From positions 124,812,920 to 124,876,919 of the forward strand of contig OY986438.1 of assembly GCA_963920525.1 (NCBI GenBank): 64,000 bases of DNA. Reading direction: 5' to 3'. Positions 46,837 through 58,603 of the stretch are shown one piece after another (position 1 is the stretch's first letter; every line of letters starts with the position of its first letter). The notes beneath the pieces were generated by a model. It had not been told where the DNA came from. It searched no databases and saw nothing but the letters and a program-made list of their open reading frames with translations. This DNA is from Dichetophora obliterata (Eukaryota; Arthropoda; Insecta; Diptera; Sciomyzidae). The position numbers and the translations under genes were made by a program.

Positions 46837-49370
46837 GGAACTAAAAATACTAGTTCCAATTTCTTCTCGTGTAGGGGGTCCCCCGAACAAGAAAAAATAA
46901 AGTCAAACTAAATCCCGCTGCCGCTGGGGGTGGGGGCCTGTAATTGTTCCATTTTTCAGTTTTTCGCTTATAACTCTAAAAGGGTGCGTTGCAGTAAAAA
47001 AGTTTTGTCGTACAAAATTAAAGCTTTTTAAATTTGCCACAAGTTTGGTATGCTGAATTTTTACGAAAAACTAGACCTTTTTCGTGCTACAGGCTCCGGA
47101 AAGGTGGTAATTTTAAAAAAATATTTTTTTTTTCTAAATTTTTTCGTATTTTTTGTCTTCTAATCCTCACTCGTTTATTTTAGAAGAAAATTGACACAAT
47201 AAAACTAACGGACAAACAAACAGACACACACATTCTGATTTATATATTTATTTATTTATTTATTCATATATTCTTTATATTTATATATAATTATATATCA
47301 ATAGAATATAGTTTATTTCTCTAGTCTGTTTGAAGGATCTCGTCTTCGATATGCTAGTCAATGTATTCCTCGAGGAGAAGCGGGCTGTTTAGGCAGTCAC
47401 CTTCACATCCACAAACAGGAGAGCAGTGGACTACAACCACACCTGTTGTTGCAGTCCGTAGCACAGCGGCAGAGTATTGAATTTTAAATGTGGTCTGGCG
47501 CAGGAGGTTCAGAAGATTTGACTGAGTTGAGAATTCCATGTTCATCCCTAACCCAACCCCATGTGTGTGGGTTGATGGTGGTATTACCTAGCCAAATTTG
47601 GGTTTGAAGGAAGACCCTATGAGCGTGCCAGCAGCTGCTTTCGTTAGTGGAAGAGAAGCCAAATTGGCCTTCACCTTTGTTGATGATTTGACGAAGCAGT
47701 TGTAGCGGTGTTTATTGAAATCCTTTTTGTTGGGTGGGGCGTTGTAGAGGATGCGAAACATGCCTTCTCCTGCATGGGCTACTTGCTGATTGGTGCAGGA
47801 AGGATTGTAGAATACTTACGATATTGCCTTGGTCTCATCTGGAAGTTTTTGAAAACTCTTCAGGATAAAGTGTTTGCTTTTCCAAAAGATGGCACTTGTG
47901 GTATCACACCCTGAAAAGCTGTTTATGAAGAGGATGGATGAGCAGTAAGGGAGGTCTTCTTGAAGTTGCAGGGTTGAGTACGACTTCGTTTCGGTTTTAC
48001 CTCTGACTGGTTTAATGCAACGGATATTTACGTTTTATGGTGTCAGAGCCACCAGCAGGATGAGAAGATCTATGTCTTACCAATATCTGTAACTTCGGAG
48101 TGAGAAGTGGCCTTTCAATAGCACATCTCACGATCATCCCATCTGCCTCTCCTGTCGGTATGCATGTCTCTTTCCCTTTTTTTGTAAGCGTATCGATCAA
48201 TAGCTCAATCAGCCTGGTTTTGTTTATGGCGTTGGTTAGAAATATTTCCTATTGAACATTGGCTATTTTGTTGCCAGAAACGTTCACATGCACTAAAGAT
48301 ATTCTCTTCGATTTTGTTCGGCACGTTTTATGGAATAAATGTCCTTGTACCCATCGAATACAACTGCACAATTAGAAGAATAAAGATTTATTATATACAA
48401 AGCATACTGCTCACAGATGAAAAAGAAAGTGGTTCCAACATTCCACTTGACTCTGTGAAGGAGGAAGCCACCGTCCACTACAGTGTAAATCGTTTTGAGG
48501 TTCATTGAATCCATGCACAATGGAAAAGCCTCATAGAGAGCTGATTTCTTCGTGTTCCTGAAGCAACCTTCGTTGAATAGAGTCTTGGGATATGAAGAAA
48601 TAAGTATGACATAAATAATACTTAGAGGAGCATCGACACATGACTACATGCACAGACAGACACGCTGATGAAGACTGACTGACTAGTGAGTAGTGACAGC
48701 ATGAGCAGGAGTAAAAAATGTATTGTATTGTGAAGAGGTCATCGAGGGATACGGCGAGCTGCATACCACACCTGCCGACACGTGCTGTCTAATCCCGTAT
48801 ACCAGCCATCTCAAAAACATTTCATATGATACGTATTCTGTTCGTCCGATCTCAAATTAAAATTTGTAACTGGAAAATCTGTGTTAAATTTGGTAGTTGG
48901 TATCAGCTATTAAGTGAAACTGCGATAAAATATGATAAAAATCATATAAAGCTTTTAACAAACCATTATTATGTATTTTTTTTTTTACTGTGATTTAGAA
49001 CACGATAATTAGGAGCTGTTTGGGCTGTAAGGAATTTAATGCTGTATAAGTTTTATTGTGTCGATTTTCTCCTTAAATGAACAAGTGAAAAAGACAAAAA
49101 TATACGAAAAACATGAGTGGAATTTTTTTTAAATTTACCACATTTCCAGAGCCGATAGCACGAAAACGGTCCAGTTTTTCATAAAAATGTCTATAACAAA
49201 ACTTGTAGACAATTTAATATGTTTGCATTTTAGCGAAAAACTGAGAAATGGCACAAACAAAGCCCCCCACAACCCAACGTCACTGGGATTTGGAGGGACT
49301 TTATTTTTTCTTGTTCGAGGGACCCCCCTACACATTACTGAAAAAAATTGAAATTAGTATTTTTAGTTCC
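46837..49370 (-). mobile_element. DNA element with long TIRs and SGCDTTSA-type ORF
   Basis: Left 46837-47140 and right about 49110-49370 are inverted repeats of each other over about 260-300 bp, diverged but collinear. Both run from 'ggaactaaaaatact' through 'gggtcc' and 'cgaacaagaaaaaataaagt', 'cagtttttcgct' and 'cgtgctac/t..ggctc' blocks. They enclose about 2 kb with a broken ORF on the minus strand. This layout indicates a cut-and-paste-like DNA element. The outer borders are set by where inversion ends; no target duplication could be fixed. A TTTA-rich microsatellite lies at about 47240-47290. Confidence 0.7.
47354..48606 (-). pseudogene. arthropod repetitive ORF, PIN-like with Cys-rich tail, broken
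   Basis: Read on the minus strand over several frames, the segments come in a consistent order. They are YPKTLFNEGCFRNTKKSALY; TVVDGGFLLHRVKW; CAVVFDGYKDIYSIKRAEQN; EIFLTNAINKTRLIELLIDT; IPTGEADGMIVRCAIE; SILFINSFSGCDTTSAIFWK; MFRILYNAPP and LPLTKAAAGT; INPHTWGWVRDEHGI; PPAPDHI; and finally CSPVCGCEGDCLNSP. This is the plan of a protein family I recall as very repetitive in arthropod genomes and annotated as uncharacterised. Conserved acidic positions in DGG, GEAD and GCDTT suggest a PIN/FEN1-like metal nuclease, followed by a CXC-like Cys cluster. That functional reading is inference. At least three frame changes and several stops make this copy dead. The long TIRs around it suggest the ORF is the element's own protein. 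Confidence 0.7.
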
Positions 49371-49831
49371 ACTAATTTTACTATTTCGACTGAATTAAAA
49401 CTGGCACATAGATGTAAAAAAGAAACTGTCAGAAATTATAGGCCGGAAAAAGTTCTTCCATTCTGCATCAAAAAATTGAAAATATTTGCAATCATTAGGT
49501 TTGTCTGAACATTCCCAGTCGTAGTTTTTTAAATTATATTATTCAATATTTTATTGTCTGTAAGTTCGAAGTGCTTGAAAAATGTATTTAGCAGTAACAT
49601 TAGTTAAGGATTTATATTTCTTTTTTTTTATAGGTCCAAAAATGCTTAGCCTTTAAGGATATCTTCCTTACCTTATCTAAACAAATATATTTTTATGACA
49701 AAATATGACATTGATTTTTTCTTATTTAATAACACATTCTAGCAAACCTGGTCTGATTTTAAGGAAAATTAAAATAAAATCCTCAAAAAAATTTTAACAA
49801 ATAATTTCCCGAGTAACACCGGGTACATCAG
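49371..49831. other. noncoding between two TE ends
   Basis: AT-rich sequence with no supported gene. It lies between the long-TIR element and the Helitron-type 3' end. Confidence 0.35.
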
Positions 49832-49835
49832 CTAG
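49805..49835 (+). repeat. Helitron-type 3' terminus
   Basis: 'cccgagtaacaccgggtac' is followed by atcaGCTAG and then T, the CTRR-plus-T form of Helitron 3' ends. It resembles the end at 56349 (gcgccgggtttcagctagt) without being the same. The matching 5' end was not located; the element may be the one into which the long-TIR element inserted. Confidence 0.45.
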
Positions 49836-52800
49836 TGTTATTATTAATATGAATAATAATAACCTTAAAATTGCTCTCTTTTCGCTTGTTTAAAGTTTTA
49901 ACCCGCAATCGGCAGGGCAGACTTTAGATATTGCTTTGATTTTTGTAATCAATTGTTTTTTTTTTTTTTTTTTCTTAGAAAACTTTAGGTTTCTTATTTT
50001 TCGAACTAACATGCTTTTCGAGCAAATAAAAATATTTATCAACATTTACATATGTATATGAGCTACATAAAAACAAAGCTAATAAACTATAAACACTCTA
50101 TTAAAAACAGCAGAAAGCCAACAATAGAAAGTAGGTGACAGGAAGTCAATTTAAGGTTTTCCGTTTAGGATATAAAATAGTATAAATTTTTATTAGGTGC
50201 TATTGGAAAGTCATTAAAATGTCACACGTTTTGTTGAGCACATTAATAGGACAACAATAGCAAAAACAACACCAACAACAACAATGAACAATAACAACAT
50301 AATAAATGTTGGTAAAACACGAAATGAGAACCAAATCGGTACAAGTCGTTGAAATGACAGTGAATGCTAATATATATTCACAAGATAACATATAGATTGC
50401 TTTGTTGTGATACATATACCAATGTATATACGAGCATTAACGTGTTTTCAACATAAACTCACACAAAACACGCCAAAGAGAGCGACAGGCTTATGTGGCA
50501 TTCACTTACAAGAGTGAGATAAAATTCGAATCATGTATTATAAATAACTTATTGACATGCTAACCATGAGGATTTGTGTAAAGCACTAAAACGTTTGTTT
50601 CCAGCATTTAGTTAGGCTCTCACTTAGCCTAGTGCTGTCCGGCAGTCTGTCCAACTTGATGGATTTCACTACATTTACAAACACATAATGTTCGATTGCA
50701 AATAAATCAAATAAATTACCCAAAATGTTTTAAGTGATGATAGGGCAGGACAAATAAAGCTGCTTTTAGGAGGGGCGTATGTTAAGATACACCCATCAGT
50801 AAAATGCAAACTTGCCATTATAGAGGCAGAATTAAGTAGTCGGAAGGCAACAGAAAAAAAAAATACCTACTCGAGTATACATAAGTACCACTTAATGAAA
50901 TATGAACCAGTTCAATACAAGTAGTAACAGCAATATAATGAAACTTATGAGCTGCCGCAACATCAATTCAATACTTCCGCAACATAGACCACCAACACTT
51001 TTGAATTCAATTTCCGATAGGATGCTACCAGCTTATCATGTAATGATGAACTGTTGCTACACATGAACTTTGACACGCGTTGCAAGCTTTGGTATCTCGG
51101 CTTTGATGTTCAAGTGCTATAGTGGTCTAAATATTTCTTAGTCACAAATCTGTTGATAAGCAGCTACTTACGTTCTGTTGTCTTAAGTTTTTCTACTTTC
51201 TCAACTTATTGATATATCTGCTACTTTGAAGCACAACCTTAAGTTGATATAATATAAATGAGCAAACAGCGAAATAGCCAAAATACTTGGCAGCATTTTA
51301 ATTTTTGTCTGGCAGCAGTGCTTTTTCTTTAAGCTTACAGTTTCTAGAATTTTACTTAAGCAAACTTTCTTAAAGCTGTTTTCTTTGAAATAAACCATTT
51401 TTTGTTTCCTTGCCATCATCATTAACTTGGATTGAAATTTTTGTTATTTATAATGGCCTCAGGACCGTTTCTATTTATTACTTTGTACGCACTTTAAATT
51501 GCATAAAATTATGCTAAAATTATTTTTTGTATTTCATATTTTTCTTTGCTGTTTCAGCTAAACTTTTGTTGATAATATTTGTTTTTGTAAAGTTTTTTCT
51601 CTTAGTATGTATTGCCCTTAGGACTTTGAAGAAGATTCGCTGTAGTGGACATTATAAATACTTATACGTTAGCCTCATATTGCGTCACTTAGCTAAGCAG
51701 TTAGTTGTACTAAAGTTTGAAATAACTGAACAGCTTTAAGTTATTTTTTTAAAAACATAGTTATGATAACTAAAAAGATAAATAATTATCCCGAGTGTTT
51801 CGGTAATTAAGATTATTTTGAAGGTTGCGATAATTTTTGACATCAAAATTATTTGTATGGTATATATAAGTGATAGTCGAGACTAATGGCCTTATCTAGT
51901 AAAACGAACGCAGTCACTTGCATTAGATTTTTTATCTGGCAATATATTTTAAAGGAAAATTTCAGTGAGAGAGAGAGGATTTGTTCTAATTTATATGGAA
52001 ATGGAATTGCCAGACAAAAAACCCCAAGTAAGATGATTGCGTGCGTTTTACAAAATTAGGCCATAAGAGTGTGGCTTTGTGGAAATTAAGATTGAAAAAA
52101 TCGCATTATTTTCAAGATAAAATATCTAAATATTTTATCTTGAAATATTCAATAAAGACTCGAAATTTTGATTCCTATAACCATTGGTTTTTGTATTCTA
52201 AGTTTAATTTTAAGAAAATACTACTCGCGAACATATGGAATTGGTGTATTTATTTTAACCAAAATTTAAATAGGGAACATTTTATTTTCAATGAAAGGTC
52301 TTCGCAATGTAAGAGTGTCATTTACTTTAAATCTAATTTGAAAAAAATACGCAATGGTGACCTTTAAATTAAAACTGTGATAAAATTAAATTAAAACTAG
52401 TATGGAAATATTTTCAAATAGGCCGAAGTAAAAATATCCAATAGCTGTATTTATGATTTATGTGTTCTAAGTTTTGAATGTTGTATAGTTTTGATAACGT
52501 CACTCTTTATGGGGCGTGCTTTTGTATCAAAGGTTATGTGTAAAGCATCAAATTTATACATTAACTTTTATTGTATTGAAAAGTATTGAAGGTAGGCGGA
52601 GTTTTAATTTTACGTCTTTTTGACGTATTTTGAACCCAAATAACGTTTGAAGTATTTAAAGGCTAAAATGACATATTTTGCACACGAAAATGTGTTTCTT
52701 ATATAAAAACACTTAAAATACAACATTGTGAAAACACCTTTAAAGTTACACCCATATTTTTATATTTTTCAACACTGTTTGCACATATGGACATTGCAAA

Positions 52801-52920
52801 TTTTTATTTGTATTGTGCTTTTTTTTCATTTTTCTCAAATAAATAATTAAAATAGATAACAAATTAAAAACCTTATGCTTATCTTAACCATACGAGCTAT
52901 TATTCATTTAAATCGGTTAC
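49836..52920. other. noncoding tract with one strong palindrome
   Basis: Unique-looking AT-rich DNA with a CAA-rich stretch near 50250-50300. ORFs at 51527, 52041 and similar have low-complexity composition and no recognisable family. A 16-bp palindrome at 52110-52145 is listed separately. Confidence 0.4.
52110..52145. repeat. 16-bp perfect palindrome
   Basis: Arms TTTCAAGATAAAATAT (52110-52125) and its exact complement (52130-52145) around a 4-base loop CTAA. It is AT-rich and could extrude a cruciform or fold in RNA; no function is assigned. Confidence 0.6.
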
Positions 52921-52928
52921 AAATTATC

Positions 52929-53972
52929 CAGGGACCGTAAATAACTGTTATCAAAAAAAAATTTTAAAAAATCATGGTCTTGCAGATATCGCAGATGTAC
53001 GAAATCTTTATTAAAATAATCACATTAAACTATTTTTTCGAAATCGTTTGATATTCAAAAAAGTTCTAAAATCAAACCTTAAGTATTATTTTTCAACAGA
53101 AAAAATAAATTGAACTCTTAGAAAATGATTTTTATTGCAGGGAAAAAAAACAATTATTTCGGACTTTTATTTTTTTTCGGCTAATTTAAGTGTTATTTTT
53201 CAACGTTTATTTTTTAGTCAAAAAATAAAAATCATTTTCGGAATTTTATTTTCTCTGTCTTTTAAGAAAATCATTTCCGAAAATCTCTTAAAAATAACTT
53301 TAAACAGGCAGAATACACAATATACAAGCCGAAATGTTTGATTAAAGGAAGACGCTGAAGTAATATATTTTGAGCAGGCATCTTGCATCTGTCTTGCTCC
53401 AAATAAATATTTCTTTTACTATTGCAAATTTTCTGATTTTTTCCCAATTTTCAAAAACTAAACGCTTAAAAAATCACCCTTTATATAGCCAGCATTAGAA
53501 AAATGGGCTTGTTTTTTTATTCTGTATAAAGTTTTTTTAGAGGTTTTCGGAAAAATCAATTATAAGACGGAAAATATACAACAAAGTTTACACAAATTTT
53601 AAAAACAAAAATTAATTTAACTACAAAATCTAAGAAATTACTCAAAATGGAACATTATTTCTAAGGGATTTGCTTCAAAATAAAACTCCGTAAATGATTT
53701 TTTTACAAACCGGAAAAAATCAAAGTCCAAAACGAATTTTTATTTTTTGACTGAAAAATAAAAGTTGAAAAATAACAGTTAAATAAGCCGAAAAAGTCCA
53801 AAATATTTGTTATTTTTAGCCCTAGAATAAAAATCACTTTCTAAGAGTTTAATTTTAATTTTTTTTTTCTGTCGAAAAATAACATTTAAAATTTTACTTT
53901 TTTAGAAAAAATTGCAAAATAACAATTTCCAATTAAATTTTACTATATCTCTTATAACAGTTACGGTCCCTG
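52929..53972. mobile_element. 1-kb hAT-type foldback with exact 8-bp TSD
   Basis: The ends CAGGGACCGTAA and TTACGGTCCCTG are inverted and start with CAGGG, flanked by an exact 8-bp duplication AAATTATC (52921-52928 and 53973-53980). Further inverted blocks continue inside ('actcttagaaaatgattttt' near 53112 against 'aaaaatcactttctaagag' near 53829; also 'cggacttttatttttt', 'gttatttttcaac'). It is therefore a large foldback without coding capacity. The ends and duplication place it in the hAT superfamily. Confidence 0.85.
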
Positions 53973-54071
53973 AAATTATCTGATTTGTAGGCTTCTTAAT
54001 GTTTTAACATTTTAATTCTTTATATGAGTTTTATAATAGTTTAGATGTGTCAAATTTGGCATTTCCTTTAA

Positions 54072-56349
54072 TCTATATAAATAAAAATCAAATGTCGTTC
54101 GTTGGTAATTGCATCAGTTGAGAACGGCTGAACCGATTTGGATAATTTTTTTTTTTTAAATGTTCGTAATAGTCCAACTTAGGTTTTTACGGAAAGAAAA
54201 ATTGACCACGCCCACTTTGCGCCCACTTTTTTTGATTTATCTAAAATCGGAAAACGGCTGGACCGATTTGGATAATTTTTTTTCAAATGTTCGTAGTAAT
54301 CCAATTTAAGTGTTTACTGAAAGAAAAATTGACCACGCCCACTTTTGCGCCCACTTTTGCGCCCACTTTTTTCAATTTATCTAAAATCGAAAAACGGCTG
54401 GACCGATTTGGATAATTTTTTTTTCAAATGTTCGTAGTAATCCAATTTAAGTGTTTACTGAAAGAAAAATTTACCACGCCCACTTTTTCGCCCACTGTTT
54501 TGATATCTATATATATAAAATTAAGTGGCAAAACTTCCTGTTCGCATACTCCTCCTAGACGGCTTGCCCGATTTCAATGAAATTTTCAGGGGTGATTGGA
54601 GTCTGTGTGGAGGGTGCACATAAGAAATTGCATGTGTGTATCTTTGCAGGTTTTGTACCACACCCCCTTTTGTCACCCACAAATCAATAAAAATGCTGTA
54701 TTTAAGACGGTTTTGGTCGTATGAAATTAAAATTTGGTAAATAAGTTCGTATGATAACTATAATTAACTTTGAAAAAATGGGCGTGGTCACAATTCATCT
54801 ACGCCTACTTTAAAGAAAATATCAAAATACTTCGAAACCATTGGTCCGATTGAGCTCAAATTTTGTAAGTACGCTTTGCTTTGAGTACGAATGGTTTAAG
54901 GGGCAATGCCACACCCCCTTTTACCTCCCACATATAAATAAAAAATTGTTGTTATCGAATAGCTTTAGTTAGAGTTATGGGTCGCACAGCTTAGAAATTC
55001 GGTATTCGACCACAATTTAGACGTACCGTTTCTGTGATGAAATTTTATGGGAGTGGACAAGGGGGAGGGGCACCTCCGATACAACCCAAATTTGTGATAT
55101 CGAATAGCTTTGAAGTTATAAGAATTCATCTTTGGAATTCAGTTTTTGACCTCAATTTACACAAGCAGTTTCAATGGTTTTATTTTATGGGCGTTGGACA
55201 GGGAGGCGTGACATCTCCCTTACAACCCAAATTTGCGATATCGTATTGCTTTGAAGTTATAGGTTGACAGCGTAAGAATTCGGTATTTGACCTAAATTTA
55301 TACATGCATTTTCAATACTTACATTTTGTCGTCGTAGGGCAAAGGGGAGTGGCACTTCCCATACAACCCAACTTTGTGCTATCAAATAGTTTTAGAGTTA
55401 TAAGTCGTACAACGCCGAAATTCAGTATTCGACCTCAATATACACATGCAGTTTCATTGATTCAATCTATGTTCATTGGTAAGAGGGGCGTGGCACCTCC
55501 CATTTAACGTAAATTTGCGATATTGAATATCAGCGTCAGAATTCAGTATTCGGCCCCAATTTATACATGCAGTTTCATTAATTACATTTTATGGGCGTAC
55601 GACAAGGGGGCGTGAAACCTCCTATTTAACCCAAATTAGAGATATCAAATAGCATTGGGGTTATAGGTCTCACAGCTTTGGATTTCAGTATTGGACCTCA
55701 ATGTACACATGCAGTTTCATTGATTACATTTTATGAGCGTTAATCAAGGGGGAGTGGCACCTCCCATACAACGAAAATTTGTGATATCGAATAGCTTTGT
55801 AGTTCAAGGTCGCACAGCGTCGGAACTCAGTATTCGACCAAAATTTACGCTTGCAGATTTACTGATAAAATTTTTTAGAGTTTGTTGGGGGGTCGTGACA
55901 CCTCCAATTTAACCCAAATTTGCGATATCGAATAGATTTGGAGTTATAGGTAACTCAGCCTCAAAATTCAGTATTCGACCTCAATGTACTCATGCAGTTT
56001 CATTGCTAAAATTTTATGGGCGTAGGGAAAAGGAGAGTAGCACCTCCCATACAATCAAAATTTGTGCTATCGAATAGTTTTGGAGTTATATGTCGCACAG
56101 TTTTGGAATTCGGTATTCGACCTCCATGTAGACATCCAGTTTAATTGATTACATTCTATTAGCGGTGATGAAGAGAGAGTGGCACTTCCTATACAACCCA
56201 AATTTGTTATATCGAATAGCTTTGTGGATATAGGTCGCACAGTCTCAGAATTCAGTATTTGACCTCAATTTAGACATGCTGTTTAACTGATAACATTTTA
56301 TGGGCGTTTGAATAGGGAGAGTGGCAGCAACGCGCCGGGTTTCAGCTAG
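54072..56349 (+). mobile_element. Helitron-like non-autonomous element, copy B
   Basis: A near-identical, opposite-orientation copy of the element at 33041-35303. It starts TCTATATAAATAAAAATC after an A and ends CGCGCCGGGTTTCAGCTAG before T. The second internal 5'-type start is at 54506. Three 115-bp units lie at 54115-54500, and the 140-bp tandem array spans about 54900-56330. Differences from copy A are scattered substitutions and small indels. A-before-TC and T-after-CTAG match the Helitron insertion rule. Short open frames in the array appear in both copies only because the copies are so similar. Confidence 0.75.
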
Positions 56350-57313
56350 TTTATAATAAATTTAAATGAATTTGAGTTCGTGGAAAGCATAATTTTATAA
56401 GCTTTTTATGTATTGAACTTTGCTTAACAAATAGACAGAATGGTTCTTACAAAAACTCCAGTGTAAAGCCAGCATAAGTTGCAACGAAAAAAATAGATCA
56501 TCAGAGCGTATGAGTTATTTTAATTGTTTTGAAGTGTTGAAAGCAGGCTAGAAATATGTGACTTTTTAATACAATTTTAAACGATTTTATCATGTTTATT
56601 TGTTCAGCAAAGTTGTTGGTCAGAATAATAGGAACAATTTTGCTGAAAAACGATGAAACTATCAAATACAGGGAAAAACTGTACAAAAAAGCACACAGTG
56701 TAATCATTAATTTTAAATAAAAACTGTCATATCTTTGAAAATTCCATAGAACCAAGTATGTAATTTTTTCTCATATAGTAGAAGTATGTATTTTCACTGT
56801 ATGTACTCTGTATTTTAAAAATCGCAAATTGGTGATGACATATTTACAGAATTAATTTTCAAAATTTCCACTATTTCTATTTGTTATGACATTTCGGTGA
56901 CCTTGAACTTTGTATTTTGTGTAATATATGTAAAGTCTTAAATTAGTAGAAAGCATTAACCAAGAAAAACGCCAGACTAAACTAATCCAGTGTTAGCTTA
57001 CAGTTTTTTAATAAAAAGTCCTTTACAATTAATTAAAATTAATATAAATATTTTTTAATTCTCTACTTAAAATAATAATTTAAAAAATTTTTTAAATAAT
57101 TTTTTATGTTGAGTTGCAGTATGATTACTATGTAAACAATTTCATTCAACAAACGAAACGATGTGGCGTTCGTGATTTTGGTACGAACCAAGCCAACAAC
57201 AACAAAAGCAGCTACTGAAGCATTTTATGCTTAATTTTTTTCATACTAAAATGTGCATTTTTCTTCTAATATTTTACTATTTTGTGACTTTATTGAAGAA
57301 ATTATAAAATTCA
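56350..57313. other. noncoding, nothing recognised
   Basis: AT-rich sequence with no TE ends or protein-like frames. Confidence 0.4.
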
Positions 57314-57634
57314 ATGTTAGATATTCGTTTCATTCGCCCTATAGATAATATTTTAATATACATTTTATCTTTGTTATTAAAGAATATTAAAGGCTGTAGG
57401 TGTACCCCAAAGTGTGCCCTAAGAACATTACATGCGCTTGAAAAAATTTTTGTGAATGATCCCAATGCAAATCACTCTGTAATACGTAATTCTTTGAAAA
57501 AAAATTATTTAAACGTATTCAGTAGTGGAATTTCCAAACGCGTTAACGACGATTTTCTGTATCGTTATTTAGCGAAAACTGTAGTTTTCTATGAACGTGG
57601 GTGCACAATGCTTGATGACGATAACGAATATTAG
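57314..57634 (+). CDS. unrecognised 106-aa ORF
   Basis: An open frame from ATG 57314 to TAG. From about residue 25 it has protein-like composition: GCRCTPKCALRTLHALEKIF, then NHSVIRNSLKKNYLNVFSSG, then VNDDFLYRYLAKTVVFYERG, ending GCTMLDDDNEY. The first 24 residues are hydrophobic and may be chance. No family is recognised. It could be a fragment of a transposon protein or a terminal exon. No acceptor or TIR was identified around it, so it stays hypothetical. Confidence 0.35.
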   Translation: MLDIRFIRPIDNILIYILSLLLKNIKGCRCTPKCALRTLHALEKIFVNDPNANHSVIRNSLKKNYLNVFSSGISKRVNDDFLYRYLAKTVVFYERGCTMLDDDNEY

Positions 57635-58469
57635 CGTAAAATTTTTGGGAATTCCACTACAGGTCCTTTATAAGTCTTACTAACCGAATTATAAACAAAA
57701 TCCATTTTATTCGTTGTCCGCTTTACGTTAAATCCCTCATTATTCAGCTCAAACAAAGAGTACAAAGTGCAAGTTACTCAATAGGTTAAACTCATTGTTG
57801 TTTTTTTCTGTCTCGTATTAAATACTTCATATAATATAGCTACATGGTTTTTTGTTACTATGCATTAATAAATGCTTTTAAATATATGGATTTCTTTTGT
57901 TTATGTTTTTTCGAAAATATTTTAAATTGACGTATTTTGACGTATTTTGAATCAACCAATGACGTTTTTTACTCACAAAAATATGGAAACACTGTCTTTT
58001 AGCAAAATTGGCAGACATCGTAACGCATGGAAGTGCAATTCATATAAAGAATTGAATTCAATATGAAAATTTTAATTTTATGTAAGCGACCCTAACATTT
58101 TTACTGTGTTACGAACAAATTGTTTATACTTTTAACCATGTTTTATTTGCTCAAGAAGTGTTGTAGCAAAGTTTTAAGCTGCCAGCACATCCGTTTTGGC
58201 GCTAGAATAATTTATTTTTTACTATAAAAATTTTTTAAAAAACGCACATTTCAAAAATTTATCTTCGAAAAATATTCAATTTAACCTTTGCTGAAAGTTA
58301 TGTTAATTTCACATTAAAAAATTAACAATATTTACGCTGCAGTCTGTTTAAAATAACTTTGCAACATGATGCACAAGTGAGTTTATATATTATTTAATTT
58401 TTATCACACTTCATGTAGATAAGTACCGTTATCACTACGTTTCAGTACACAAAAACAAATAGATCGCTG
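57635..58469. other. noncoding, nothing recognised
   Basis: AT-rich sequence. There is no supported feature. Confidence 0.4.
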
Positions 58470-58603
58470 ATCGCATGGCGACAAACAAGCGAAATTGCTC
58501 TCAGGCAATGCTGGAGTCGATGGGATTCAATTAAATTACACTCATACATCAAGATGCACTTTCAAATAAAACCAAATTCCTTATCTCTTTAATCCCTCCT
58601 AAA

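Noticed and set aside
52041..52367. 108-codon ORF
   Set aside because: Lys/Ile/Phe/Asn-rich frame in AT-rich DNA that contains the 16-bp palindrome; no family recognised.
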